In this document: positions 18,059-26,522 of the stretch, in pieces | Layout of the letters: every line of letters begins with the position of its first letter | Numbering within the stretch: position 1 is the stretch's first letter | DNA from: Acidimicrobiia bacterium | GTDB taxonomy: Bacteria; Actinomycetota; Acidimicrobiia; Acidimicrobiales; CAIXPF01 | Direction: 5' to 3' | NCBI GenBank assembly: GCA_947476745.1 | Contig: CANJRG010000015.1 | Coordinates: 37,042-101,041, forward strand | Length of the DNA: 64,000 nucleotides | Notes under the pieces: generated by a model | Database searches by the model: none | What the model was told of the DNA's origin: nothing | What the model saw: only the letters and a program-made list of their open reading frames with translations | Position numbers and translations under genes: made by a program

Positions 18059-18255
18059 GCTGCGCCCCCCGAGATCACCGGGCGCAGTTCGACCTCGTCG
18101 CTGTCCTCGAGGAAGCCGTCGCCGGGCACCAGGGTGCCGTTGCGGATCACCAAGACGGTCTCGCGGTTGAGGCCGAGTTCGTTGAGCAGCTTGGCGACAC
18201 TGCGGCCGCCCTGCACCTGCACGGTTCGGGAAGGGTTACGGAGACGAACGTTCAC
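18055..18255 (-). CDS. ttuB: Ubiquitin-like sulfur carrier, TtuB/MoaD/ThiS type
   Basis: A 66-residue beta-grasp protein. VAKLLNELGLNRETVLVIRNG and the following EDSDEVELRPVISGG are typical of ThiS/MoaD/TtuB carriers, which are activated as a C-terminal thiocarboxylate. The first gene of the ttuB-ttuA-trmI unit, so a role as sulfur donor to TtuA is likely. Unusually, the chain does not end at Gly-Gly but continues Ala-Ala before a stop that overlaps the ttuA ATG. A carrier needs a free terminal glycine, so trimming would be required. GTG start; CAGACT 8 nt upstream may be the -10. No E1-like activating enzyme is in the window. Confidence 0.8.
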   Translation of the reverse strand: MNVRLRNPSRTVQVQGGRSVAKLLNELGLNRETVLVIRNGTLVPGDGFLEDSDEVELRPVISGGAA

Positions 18256-18333
18256 CAGGCACCAGTCTGGCCCGGCGGCGCGGGCGGTCGGATCGCGGAT
18301 GCAGATCGAGCTGCGGAGCGGCGGTGGTCGCGT

Positions 18334-18681
18334 TCAGCTGAGGTCGGCCTGCGAAGCGGCCTGCAGCGCCCGGCGCAGCTTCCGGGTCCGCAGCCGCCGC
18401 GGCAGCGGGTCCGCCGTGGCCAGGCCGAACTGGGCGCCCGAGTCGAGCACGGCCCGGTAGACCAGTTCGGACTGGCCACGCGAATGTCTGCGGTACTGTC
18501 CCCAGACCCCCGTGAGCAGGAAGTACGCTCCCCAACGTCGGGAGTCGCCGCGGAGGAACCGGGCCAGCAGCAGACGCCGTAGACGGGCATCGGCCCCGCT
18601 GATCGTCAGCATCATGACGGCCCGTCCGAGGTCCCCGCGCAGGAAACGGGTGAAGAACAGGCGCCGGAGCGGGTGGTCCAT
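18334..18681 (-). CDS. Hypothetical basic protein with an internal duplication
   Basis: A 115-residue, strongly basic protein I do not recognise. Its N-terminal half contains two similar segments, LRRLFFTRFLRGDLGR and LRRLLLARFLRGDSRR, about 30 residues apart, suggesting an internal duplication. The ATG shares one base with the stop of the gene before it (TGATG), so it is translated with the two small membrane proteins upstream. It may bind nucleic acid or the membrane surface; this is only inferred from charge. Confidence 0.7.
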   Translation of the reverse strand: MDHPLRRLFFTRFLRGDLGRAVMMLTISGADARLRRLLLARFLRGDSRRWGAYFLLTGVWGQYRRHSRGQSELVYRAVLDSGAQFGLATADPLPRRLRTRKLRRALQAASQADLS

Positions 18682-18902
18682 CAGAGCCGACGGATCTCCA
18701 CGATGGTGGACCGCTTCTTGCCGCCGCGTCGGCCGAGGAGGAAGGACAGGATCATCAGGGCCAGCAGCGCACCGCCGCCGACGAAGAGGATCTTGCTCCG
18801 GGCGCTCTCGGCACCGGCGGTGAGCTCGGTCTGCACCTCACGAAACTTCGCTTCGAGGTCGGCGCGGGTCAGTTTGACCCCCGATTTCGGGGCAGCGGTC
18901 AC
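18681..18902 (-). CDS. Small single-pass membrane protein
   Basis: A 73-residue protein with an amphipathic N-terminal half (LTRADLEAKFREVQTEL) and one membrane helix at about 38-60 (ILFVGGGALLALMILSFLL), followed by a basic tail. It looks like a DUF3618-type protein, though I would not insist on the family. Its ATG overlaps the previous stop by 4 nt (ATGA). Confidence 0.7.
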   Translation of the reverse strand: MTAAPKSGVKLTRADLEAKFREVQTELTAGAESARSKILFVGGGALLALMILSFLLGRRGGKKRSTIVEIRRL

Positions 18903-19228
18903 GGTTGCTCCAGCTCCGTCTTCTTGGTGCGCAGCACGGCGCTGACGAGCAGGCCGATCGCCGCGGCGGCGAACAACAACACGATCACGTAGGGAACGAA
19001 GGACCAGCCCCCGTCGAGCCAGCCACCGGTCTGGGTCTGGATGAGCCGGAGCAGCCCGACGCTGAGGAACAGGCCGCCTACCCCGAGCAGAATCGACCCG
19101 GCGATCCCCCAGGCCAGGTACCGGCCCAGCGACTTGAGCGGATCGACCGTCTCTTGCTTGGCGTAGACGACGACGAGGCTGCGCAACTCCCGGATCAGCT
19201 CAGATGGGCTCTTCGAAGCGGTGGCCAA
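18899..19228 (-). CDS. Two-helix membrane protein, holin-superfamily-like
   Basis: A 109-residue protein with two membrane helices (about 38-60 and 76-98). YAKQETVDPLKSLGRYLAWG before helix 1 is characteristic of a small actinobacterial membrane family annotated as phage-holin-like (PF07332). In this chromosomal context it is not evidence of a phage. The start is TTG 19228, with GAGG about 7 nt upstream; no ATG or GTG lies in frame nearby. First gene of a three-gene coupled operon of small proteins. Confidence 0.7.
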   Translation of the reverse strand: MATASKSPSELIRELRSLVVVYAKQETVDPLKSLGRYLAWGIAGSILLGVGGLFLSVGLLRLIQTQTGGWLDGGWSFVPYVIVLLFAAAAIGLLVSAVLRTKKTELEQP

Positions 19229-19355
19229 CAGTCCTCGCCCTCCTCGTGAAGCTTCATTGCTAGCCGCTGGGGGCGGGGTCGGCAAGCATCGGAGGCAGGG
19301 TTGGCACGCACGGGAGACCGTCGAGTGGCCGGGTCCGGAGCGGCAGCGATGCTGA

Positions 19356-20015
19356 TCAGGGGCGTGGATCGTCGTCGTCAGAAAATTGCAGGAGCCCGTC
19401 GAGGTCCTCGGCCCGTTCCCGGCACAGCTCGCCGAGCAGCTCGCCGCGCGCCCCGCTGCCGTCGGCGACGAGGATGCGCTGCCGGTCGAAGGGCCCGATG
19501 GGCAACGCCGATGCCAGCTGGAACGTGCCCAGCGTGGGATCGTCGGCGACCTCGAGGGTGGCGGGCCCGGCGGGCTGGCCGACCTCGGCCGCCAGGGCGA
19601 GGACTCGCCGAGCGTCGCGGACCAGTTGGGTGTACGCCGCGGAGCCCATCGGTGCCGCCACCGGGTCGTCGTCCCACTCCTCGACCTCGGCCCGCGGATA
19701 CGGGTCGTCGGGCAGCCACCGGCGCACCCGCAGGCGGCGCGTGCCGACGGTGACGACGAACCACAGCCCATTGGCCATCTCGGTGGCCTGCATCATCTGC
19801 GCGACGGTGCCGACGTCGGTGCGCACGTCGTTGCCGCCGACCTCGTAACCCCTGGCGATCAGCACGACCCCGAAGCGCCGGTCCGCGGCGAGACAATCCT
19901 GGACCATGGCGCGGTAACGCGGCTCGAACACCTGCAGCGGTAGGACGCCGCCCGGCAGCAGCACGGTTCCGAGCGGGAACATCGGCATCACGACTGGGTC
20001 CGGCGCTGAGGTCAT
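19356..20015 (-). CDS. LON N-terminal (substrate-binding) domain protein
   Basis: A 219-residue stand-alone LON-N domain. MPMFPLGTVLLPGGVLPLQVFEPRYR at the N-terminus (shown here in two overlapping parts, MFPLGTVLLPGG and LPLQVFEPRYR) is the family signature, and GVVLIARGYEVGG follows. There is no AAA or protease domain, so it is not a Lon protease; such proteins are widespread with unknown function. ATG 20015 is used. Confidence 0.85.
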   Translation of the reverse strand: MTSAPDPVVMPMFPLGTVLLPGGVLPLQVFEPRYRAMVQDCLAADRRFGVVLIARGYEVGGNDVRTDVGTVAQMMQATEMANGLWFVVTVGTRRLRVRRWLPDDPYPRAEVEEWDDDPVAAPMGSAAYTQLVRDARRVLALAAEVGQPAGPATLEVADDPTLGTFQLASALPIGPFDRQRILVADGSGARGELLGELCRERAEDLDGLLQFSDDDDPRP

Positions 20016-20094
20016 CGCCCTATGGTGGCCTGACGGCGGCGAGTCCGCCCAGCACGTCGCCCGCCGCACCCCCAGCCGGGGTGGCGCGGCCGGC

Positions 20095-21561
20095 TCACAG
20101 CAGCGGCAGGAGGGCGGCGATGTCGGGCCCGCCCGGATACGACAGCAGCGTCTGCACGAACTGCTCTTCGATCGGTTTGTACTGCTCGGCGCCGCGCTCG
20201 TTGATGATGAGGGCGAACGTTGCCGTCTCCCCGGTGGTGGTGTCCACGAAACCGGACAGCGAGCTGACGGTGTCCAGGGTGCCGGTCTTGGCCGATACCT
20301 GGCCGACCGCGGCGGTTTCGGCGAAGCGGTTCCTGAGGGTGCCCGAACGGCCGGCGACGGCCAATCCCCCCGCAAGGTCCGACGACCGCCCGGCGGCGTC
20401 GAGGACGGCGTTGAGGGTGGTGCAGGACACCCGGTCGGCGGTGTCGAGTCCCGAGCCGTCGGACAGCACCATTCCGGGCTGGCTGAAGCCGTGCTCGGCC
20501 AGGATCGCGGTGAGGGCCGCCGAGCCGCTGGCGAAGGAGCCCCCGCCGGCTCGGGCCACGCCCAACTCCTTGAACAGCATCTCCGCGGTGCTGTTGTCCG
20601 ATGTGCGCAGCATCTGACCGACGATTGCCTTGAGCGGCGGTGACTGCAGCTCGGCCAGCACCGTGGGTCCCGGCGGTGGCGCGCCGGCGTTGGCGCGCCC
20701 GTCCACGGTGATCCCGCGTTCCTTCAGCAGGTCGATCAGCGAACTCGCAGCGCTGCGAGGCGGGTTGGACGAGGGCGCCCCCGACCCGGCCATCTCCTGA
20801 CCACCCTTCGAGAAGTCGGCGAACCCGTTGTTGAGGGCGAGGGCGCTGATGGGCCCGACGACGCCGTTGGCACCGAAACGCGAGGGCCAGTTCGGGTGGT
20901 AGAGCACGTCGTCGTAACGCGAGGCATCGCCGAGGACGTTGCCCTTGATCCGGGTGATCCCGGCGGCGCGCAACTGGTCGGCAAGTGACTCGAACGGTGA
21001 GAAGACCCGTTGCTGGTCGACGAAGGCGCCGACGTAGTCCTGGGTGGCCAGGACCGGATCGCCGCCACCGACCAGCCAAACGTTGCCCTGCACCACGCCG
21101 CCCACGATCTGGGCATCGGTGGCGACCGTGGTACCGAAGGTGTGGGCCTGCCCGAGTTGCGTCAGCGCGCCGTAGGCCAGCAGCACCTTCTCGTTGGACG
21201 CCGGGCTCAGCAGCAGCGAGGCGTTGTGCTGGAACACCGGCACACCCCGGGAGTTCATGACCGACGCGCAGGTGGTCTCCGGCGGCAGGCCGGCGAGGCC
21301 GGCGAGCGCTGGGCCGTGCAGGGATGCGACCTGGGCGGGCAGGGCGACGGCGTTGGGCAGACGGCGGACCGACAGCAGTGGCGTGGTGGGGGCCGCGGTC
21401 TCGACGCGTGGCCTCGGCTCGACAGGCTGGTTGGCCTTCGATGACCGGACGAGCGCCAGGCCCATGAACGCGAAGCAGAGAAGGGGCAACCACACCAGCC
21501 GGGTCCAATACCTCGTCTCGGCCAGTGCCGAGCGTCGGGGTGAGCCGAACGGCGACACCAT
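20095..21561 (-). CDS. dacB: D-alanyl-D-alanine carboxypeptidase/endopeptidase, PBP4 type
   Basis: Peptidase family S13 enzyme of 488 residues that trims or cuts cell-wall peptides. One membrane helix (about 22-40) acts as a signal anchor. The catalytic motifs are SNEK (SxxK, near 120), SDN (SxN, in LRTSDNSTAEMLFKEL, near 330) and KTG (in SAKTGTLDTVSSLSG, near 430). The long insertion between the first two motifs is typical of PBP4. AAAGGA lies upstream of ATG 21561, supporting that start. Confidence 0.9.
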   Translation of the reverse strand: MVSPFGSPRRSALAETRYWTRLVWLPLLCFAFMGLALVRSSKANQPVEPRPRVETAAPTTPLLSVRRLPNAVALPAQVASLHGPALAGLAGLPPETTCASVMNSRGVPVFQHNASLLLSPASNEKVLLAYGALTQLGQAHTFGTTVATDAQIVGGVVQGNVWLVGGGDPVLATQDYVGAFVDQQRVFSPFESLADQLRAAGITRIKGNVLGDASRYDDVLYHPNWPSRFGANGVVGPISALALNNGFADFSKGGQEMAGSGAPSSNPPRSAASSLIDLLKERGITVDGRANAGAPPPGPTVLAELQSPPLKAIVGQMLRTSDNSTAEMLFKELGVARAGGGSFASGSAALTAILAEHGFSQPGMVLSDGSGLDTADRVSCTTLNAVLDAAGRSSDLAGGLAVAGRSGTLRNRFAETAAVGQVSAKTGTLDTVSSLSGFVDTTTGETATFALIINERGAEQYKPIEEQFVQTLLSYPGGPDIAALLPLL

Positions 21562-21745
21562 CACAGTCCTTTCGAGCTTTCGAGGTCGTGGCCGTTGCGG
21601 TGGGCAACCCCGATCGGGGTTGCGACGGCGGGGTTCCCGGTGCCCCCCCGACGGTAGTTGCCGATCGGGCCGCTGCGGTGGCACCTTCTCCCCGGCGGTG
21701 GTGCCGCTGTCCGCGCTGTTCGTCGCCCGACCGGCGTCGCGGCGC

Positions 21746-21751
21746 TAGCCT
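21746..21751 (+). promoter_or_regulatory. Leaderless-type -10 hexamer
   Basis: TAGCCT ends 8 nt before GTG 21760 and probably drives the small gene and the FIST-transketolase genes behind it. Confidence 0.5.
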
Positions 21752-21759
21752 CCCCACCA

Positions 21760-22149
21760 GTGGACATTCTCGCTGCGCTGTTCGTCGATGACATGCAGAT
21801 GCGCCAGGTGGCCGGCCCGGCCACCCGCATCGACCTGACCGGTGTCCAGTTCTCGGGCCCGGCCCCGGAACCGCTGCCCTATACGTGGACACCGCACCTG
21901 TGCGTGCTCATCCACTGCCCGGCCGATCACCGTGCACTTTCGGCGTTGACGGTCGAGTTCGAGGTGAACGGCGAGCAGGTGGCCCGCAACGTCCAGCCGC
22001 TGCAGATCGAGCCGGGTCGTTTCGGTCGCCAGTTGGTGCGCCCGGAGATCACCTTCGAGGGGTACGACACCGTGATTGCCCGCTGCCGGATCGATGCCGG
22101 CCCGGTCGTGTCCGTCCCGTTCACCCTCATGCCGCCCGTCGCGGGCTGA
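21760..22149 (+). CDS. Conserved-looking hypothetical protein
   Basis: A 129-residue soluble protein that I cannot assign. It appears beta-rich, with alternating hydrophobic residues (LCVLIHC, LTVEFEVNGEQVARN, TVIARCRIDAGPVVSVPF). It ends 5 nt before the FIST gene, so the two are probably co-transcribed and may share a task. The start is set by the TAGCCT hexamer. Confidence 0.65.
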   Translation: MDILAALFVDDMQMRQVAGPATRIDLTGVQFSGPAPEPLPYTWTPHLCVLIHCPADHRALSALTVEFEVNGEQVARNVQPLQIEPGRFGRQLVRPEITFEGYDTVIARCRIDAGPVVSVPFTLMPPVAG

Positions 22150-22154
22150 GCGCC

Positions 22155-23372
22155 GTGCCGTTCGCCGCGGCCATCTCGGAACATCCCGACGCCGCCGCCG
22201 CAATCGGCGAGTGCGTCGGGCAGCTGCTCGACGCCCACGGCCCCCACCCCGACCTCCTGGCGGTGTTCGCCACGTCTGCCCATCGGCAGGCCTTCGCCGA
22301 TATGTGTGGCCTGGCCCGCCGGTTGCTGCGCCCGGCGTGCCTGATGGGAGCGGTGTCCTCGGCCGTGCTCGGCGTGGACCGGGAGGTGGAGGAGCAGCCG
22401 GCGTTGTCGGTGTGGGCCGGGTGGGATCTCGGGGAGGTGGCCGGCGTGCATCTCGACCGGAACGTGCCCGTGACCCGAACCGACGCGCTCCGGGCCGACG
22501 AGATGACGTCGAGCGGGTCGCCCGACACCGGGTCGCCGGGGTCGGGCTGGGAACAGCTCGACCGGCTGCTGCCCGACGGTGGGCGGGACCGGACGCTGCT
22601 GCTGCTCGCCGACCCGTTGTCCTTCCCGGTGGACGATCTGCTCGCCGGCCTGACGATGTCCCATCCCGAGCTGGTGGTGGTGGGCGGACTGTGCGCGCCG
22701 GGCATGGGACCGGGCGCGGTGGCGCTGCAGGTCGACGACCACGCCGCGGACCGGGGTGCGGTGGCCGTGGTGCTCGACCAGCGGCTCGACACCGTTGTGT
22801 CGCAGGGCTGCCGGCCGGTCGGTGCGCCGTTCACCGTCACCCGGGCCGAGGGCAACGTGCTGGTGGAGCTGGGCAGCCAGCCGGCGATGACCCGATTGCA
22901 GGAACTGGCCCTGAGCCTCGACGCCGCGGATCGCGACCTGCTGGCGCGTGGCGTCCATCTCGGACGGGTGGTCGACGAACGCCGCGCGGATCACGGCCGG
23001 GGCGACTTCCTCATCCGCGCCGTGCTCGGCGCCCGCTCGGCCAACGGCGGCCTGGTGGTCGGCGACCGCATCGAGGTGGGTGACACCGTGCAGTTCCAGA
23101 TCCGCGATGCGGCCAGCGCCCACGAGGACCTCGTCGAGTTGTTGCAGGGGCACGAGGCCGCAGGCGCCCTGGTGTTCACCTGCAACGGCCGAGGGACCGA
23201 CATGTTCCGCGAGCCCGACCACGACGTGCGTACGGTGTGCGAGCTGACCGGGTCCAACGCCGTCGGTGGCCTTTTCTGCGCCGGTGAGATCGGCCCGATA
23301 GGGTCCCGAAGCTTTCTTCACGGCTTCACCGCATCGGTGGCCCTGTTTCGAGAACGGAGCGCCCGGACATGA
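22155..23372 (+). CDS. FIST domain sensor protein
   Basis: A 405-residue protein with an N-terminal FIST domain (about 5-190) and a FIST_C domain (about 200-385). Signature segments are CLMGAVSSAVLGVDREVEE near 60, VVVGGLCAPGM near 175 and the end GGLFCAGEIGPIGSRSFLHGFTA. FIST domains are proposed to sense small ligands such as amino acids and are usually linked to signalling proteins. Here it stands alone and overlaps the transketolase start by ATGA, an unexpected partner. Confidence 0.88.
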   Translation: MPFAAAISEHPDAAAAIGECVGQLLDAHGPHPDLLAVFATSAHRQAFADMCGLARRLLRPACLMGAVSSAVLGVDREVEEQPALSVWAGWDLGEVAGVHLDRNVPVTRTDALRADEMTSSGSPDTGSPGSGWEQLDRLLPDGGRDRTLLLLADPLSFPVDDLLAGLTMSHPELVVVGGLCAPGMGPGAVALQVDDHAADRGAVAVVLDQRLDTVVSQGCRPVGAPFTVTRAEGNVLVELGSQPAMTRLQELALSLDAADRDLLARGVHLGRVVDERRADHGRGDFLIRAVLGARSANGGLVVGDRIEVGDTVQFQIRDAASAHEDLVELLQGHEAAGALVFTCNGRGTDMFREPDHDVRTVCELTGSNAVGGLFCAGEIGPIGSRSFLHGFTASVALFRERSART

Positions 23373-25324
23373 CCGATATCGAGCAGCGCGCGATCGCCAC
23401 GGTTCGCGGCCTCGCCATGGACATGCCCCATGCGGCGAAGTCGGGCCATCAGGGCACGGCCATGGCCCTGGCCCCTGTCGCCCATGTCCTGTACGGCCGG
23501 GTCATGCGCTACGACGCCGCCGACCCCAACTGGGCCGACCGTGATCGCCTGGTGCTGTCGTGCGGGCACGCCTCGGTGCTGCTGTACGCCTACCTGTACC
23601 TGAGCGGCCACGGCCTCGAGCTGGAGGACCTGCGGGCGTTCCGCCAGTGGGACTCGGCGACGCCCGGCCACCCCGAGGCCGGCCATACCGCCGGCGTCGA
23701 GGTCACCACCGGTCCGTTGGGCCAGGGTCTGGGCAACGCCGTCGGACTGGCCATCGCCGAGCGCTACCTGCGGGCCCGGTTCGGAGCCGAGCTGTTCGAC
23801 CACCACACCTGGGTGCTGGCCTCCGATGGTGACCTGATGGAGGGCATTAGCCACGAGGCCTCCTCGCTGGCCGGCCACCTCGGCCTCGGCCGGCTCAACA
23901 TGATCTACGACGACAACAAGATCACCATTGACGGCTCGACCGACCTCGCCTTCAGCGACGACACCGCCAAGCGGTTCGAGGCCTACGGCTGGCACGTCGA
24001 GGACCTCGGCGAGGCCGGCGAGGACCTCGACGTCATCGAGGCGGCCCTGCTGCGGGCCAAGGCCGTGCAGGACCGCCCGTCGCTGATCCTGTTGCGTACC
24101 CACATCGGCTACCCCTCCCCCAAGACCGATGATCACACCACCCATGGCTACGCCCTGCTCGACGCCGATATCGCCGAGACCAAGCGGCGGATGGGGATGC
24201 CGGCGGACGAGGCCTTCCACGTCGACGCCGAAGTCCTCGGCCACTACCGCGAGCTGGGTCGGCGTGGTGGCGCCGAGCGCACGGCTTGGGAGGCCCGCTT
24301 CGCCGCCGGACGTACTCCCGAGCTCGACGCCTGCATGTACGGAACCGGCCTGCCGGGCTGGGAGGACCAGCTGCCGACCTGGTCGGCGGGCGAGAAGGTC
24401 GCCACCCGTCAGGCGCTCGAAGCCGTGCTGGCCGCCGCGGCGCCGTTGCTGCCGGGCCTCATCGGCGGTGGTGCCGACCTGACAGGGAACACCGGGACCA
24501 AGCTCAAGGGTGAGGCGCTGCACAGCGCCGCCAACCCGGGTGGCCGGCAGATCGCCTTCGGGGTGCGTGAGCACGCCATGGCGGCGGCCACGGTCGGCAT
24601 GGCGCGCCACGGCGGCGTGCTGCCCTTCGGCGGCACCTTCCTGGTGTTCTCCGACTACGGCCGTCCATCGGTGCGCATGGCAGCCCTGTCGGAGGCTCAT
24701 GCCCTGTTCGTGTGGAGCCACGACTCGATCGGGGTCGGCGAGGACGGCCCGACCCACCAGCCGGTGGAGCACGTTGCGGCGCTGCGGGCCATTCCCGGTC
24801 TCAAGGTGTTCCGCCCCGCCGATGCCAACGAGACCACAGCGGCGTTCCGCGAGGCGGTGGAGGGCACCGGTCCTTCGGCGTTGATCCTGAGCCGCCAGGC
24901 CGTGCCGGTGCTCGAGGGCACCGACCCCGACGGTGTTGCGCAGGGTGCCTACGTCCTGTCCGACACGGCGCACGGCGAACCCGACGTGGTGCTGGTGGGT
25001 ACCGGCTCGGAGCTGCAGCTGTGCGTCGCAGCGGCGAAGCTGCTGGCCGCGGACGGCATTGGCGCACGCGTGGTGTCAATGCCCTGCTGGGAGCTGTTCG
25101 AGGACGCCGATCCCGACTATCAGGACGACGTGCTTCCGGTTGACGTACCCATCGTGGCGGTCGAGGCCGGGATCACCTTCGGCTGGGAGCGGTGGGCCGA
25201 CGACGTCGTCGGTATCGACCGATTCGGGGCATCCGCTCCCGGTGACGAGGTCATGGCACGGTTCGGCTTCACTGCGGAGCACGTGGCCGAGCGGGCTCGG
25301 GAACTGATCGTCGCCCTCAGCTGA
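23369..25324 (+). CDS. tkt: Transketolase
   Basis: Thiamine-diphosphate enzyme of the pentose phosphate pathway, 651 residues. The N-terminal half has SGHQGTAMALAP (a variant of the usual SGHPG), the GPLGQG stretch near 115 and the ThDP motif SDGDLMEGISHEA near 153. The middle domain carries the GVREHAMAAATVGM segment with the catalytic Glu and VWSHDSIGVGEDGPTHQPVEH. Coupled to the FIST gene upstream and followed by transaldolase. GGAGCGCCCGGAC lies before the ATG. Confidence 0.95.
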   Translation: MTDIEQRAIATVRGLAMDMPHAAKSGHQGTAMALAPVAHVLYGRVMRYDAADPNWADRDRLVLSCGHASVLLYAYLYLSGHGLELEDLRAFRQWDSATPGHPEAGHTAGVEVTTGPLGQGLGNAVGLAIAERYLRARFGAELFDHHTWVLASDGDLMEGISHEASSLAGHLGLGRLNMIYDDNKITIDGSTDLAFSDDTAKRFEAYGWHVEDLGEAGEDLDVIEAALLRAKAVQDRPSLILLRTHIGYPSPKTDDHTTHGYALLDADIAETKRRMGMPADEAFHVDAEVLGHYRELGRRGGAERTAWEARFAAGRTPELDACMYGTGLPGWEDQLPTWSAGEKVATRQALEAVLAAAAPLLPGLIGGGADLTGNTGTKLKGEALHSAANPGGRQIAFGVREHAMAAATVGMARHGGVLPFGGTFLVFSDYGRPSVRMAALSEAHALFVWSHDSIGVGEDGPTHQPVEHVAALRAIPGLKVFRPADANETTAAFREAVEGTGPSALILSRQAVPVLEGTDPDGVAQGAYVLSDTAHGEPDVVLVGTGSELQLCVAAAKLLAADGIGARVVSMPCWELFEDADPDYQDDVLPVDVPIVAVEAGITFGWERWADDVVGIDRFGASAPGDEVMARFGFTAEHVAERARELIVALS

Positions 25325-25350
25325 TCGCCGAGCGCCGCACCGGCCCGTAC

Positions 25351-25356
25351 TAGCGT
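25351..25356 (+). promoter_or_regulatory. Leaderless-type -10 hexamer for tal
   Basis: TAGCGT ends 7 nt before ATG 25364, suggesting a promoter inside the tkt-tal gap. Confidence 0.5.
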
Positions 25357-25363
25357 CGGAACC

Positions 25364-26452
25364 ATGGCGTCACGTCTGCACCGTCTGCATTCCGAAGGTG
25401 GTCAAAGCCCCTGGTTGGACAACCTCCAGCGGGGGTGGTTACACGACGGTGAGCTGGCCCGTTGGGTCGAACGCGGCGTGCGGGGGGTCACCTCCAACCC
25501 GACGATCTTCGCCAACGCGATGCAGAACGCCGTCTACGACGAGCAGCTGCGCGCTGTGCTGGAATCGGGCCGTTCGGTGGAAGAGGCCTACTGGGAGCTG
25601 GTGGTCACCGACATCGTCGAGGCGCTCGCCGTGCTCCGCCCGGTGTTCGACGCCTCCGACGGCGGCGACGGGTTCGTCTCGGTCGAGGTCGACCCGCGCC
25701 TCGCCCACGACACGGCGGCCACGGTGCAGGCGGCCCGTGAGCTGAACCGACGGATCGACCGGCCGAACCTGATGGTGAAGGTACCCGCGACCCGCGCCGG
25801 CGTCGCGGCCATCGAGGCGCTGACCGGCGAGGGCATCAGCATCAATGCCACCCTGATCTTCTCCCGCCAACGCCACGGCGAGGTGATGGAGGCATACCTG
25901 CGGGGGCTCGAGACGGTCAAAGGCGATCTCTCGCTGATCTCGTCGGTCGCCTCGTTCTTCGTCTCCCGGGTCGACGGCGAGGTCGATGCCCGCCTCGAGG
26001 TGCTTGGCGCAGCGGTGGCCGCACCCCTGCGGGGCAAGGCGGCGGTGGCCAATGCGCAAGTGGCCTATGACCTGTTCATCGAGACGTTCAGCGGGCCGCG
26101 GTGGGATGCGCTGGCCGCACGAGGTGGCCGGGTGCAGCGACCGCTGTGGGCGTCCACCTCGACCAAGAATCCGTCCTACCCGGACACGCTGTACGTCGAC
26201 GAGCTGATCGGCGCGCACACCGTGAACACCATCCCTGAGGCGACCCTGGTGGCCTTCGTCGATCACGGCATCGTCGGCCGGACCGTCGATGCCCACCTGG
26301 CCGGGGCCTACGACGTGCTGGAGCGCCTGGCGAGGCTGGGCATCGCCCTGGACGAGGTGACCGACAAGCTCGAGGCCGACGGCGTCGCGGCGTTCATCGC
26401 TTCCTTCGACGAGGTGCTCGCCACGCTCGCCGGACGGGCCACCACGGCCTGA
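25364..26452 (+). CDS. tal: Transaldolase
   Basis: A 362-residue transaldolase of the long (subfamily 2) type, moving a dihydroxyacetone unit between sugar phosphates. The family N-terminus WLDNLQRGW...GVRGVTSNPTIF is present; the Schiff-base lysine is in PNLMVKVPAT (about residue 138). SINATLIFS and LWASTSTKNP follow as expected. Adjacent to tkt, forming the non-oxidative pentose phosphate pair. Confidence 0.95.
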   Translation: MASRLHRLHSEGGQSPWLDNLQRGWLHDGELARWVERGVRGVTSNPTIFANAMQNAVYDEQLRAVLESGRSVEEAYWELVVTDIVEALAVLRPVFDASDGGDGFVSVEVDPRLAHDTAATVQAARELNRRIDRPNLMVKVPATRAGVAAIEALTGEGISINATLIFSRQRHGEVMEAYLRGLETVKGDLSLISSVASFFVSRVDGEVDARLEVLGAAVAAPLRGKAAVANAQVAYDLFIETFSGPRWDALAARGGRVQRPLWASTSTKNPSYPDTLYVDELIGAHTVNTIPEATLVAFVDHGIVGRTVDAHLAGAYDVLERLARLGIALDEVTDKLEADGVAAFIASFDEVLATLAGRATTA

Positions 26453-26509
26453 TCCGGTCGGACTCGCCGTCGGCTCCGGTTCGCCCCGTCGGCTCCGGGC
26501 GGTCCGTGC

Positions 26510-26515
26510 TAGAGT
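26510..26515 (+). promoter_or_regulatory. Leaderless-type -10 hexamer for fbiC
   Basis: TAGAGT ends 7 nt before ATG 26523. Confidence 0.5.
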
Positions 26516-26522
26516 CCGTTTC

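Noticed and set aside
18055..18255. Assignment as ThiS or MoaD
   Set aside because: No thiamine or molybdopterin synthase gene adjoins; the 4-nt overlap with a TtuA-type gene favours TtuB. mobA at 36 kb is too far to link.
18899..19228. Phage lysis gene or prophage remnant
   Set aside because: The holin-like family name is misleading; no phage structural genes, integrase or attachment site are present.
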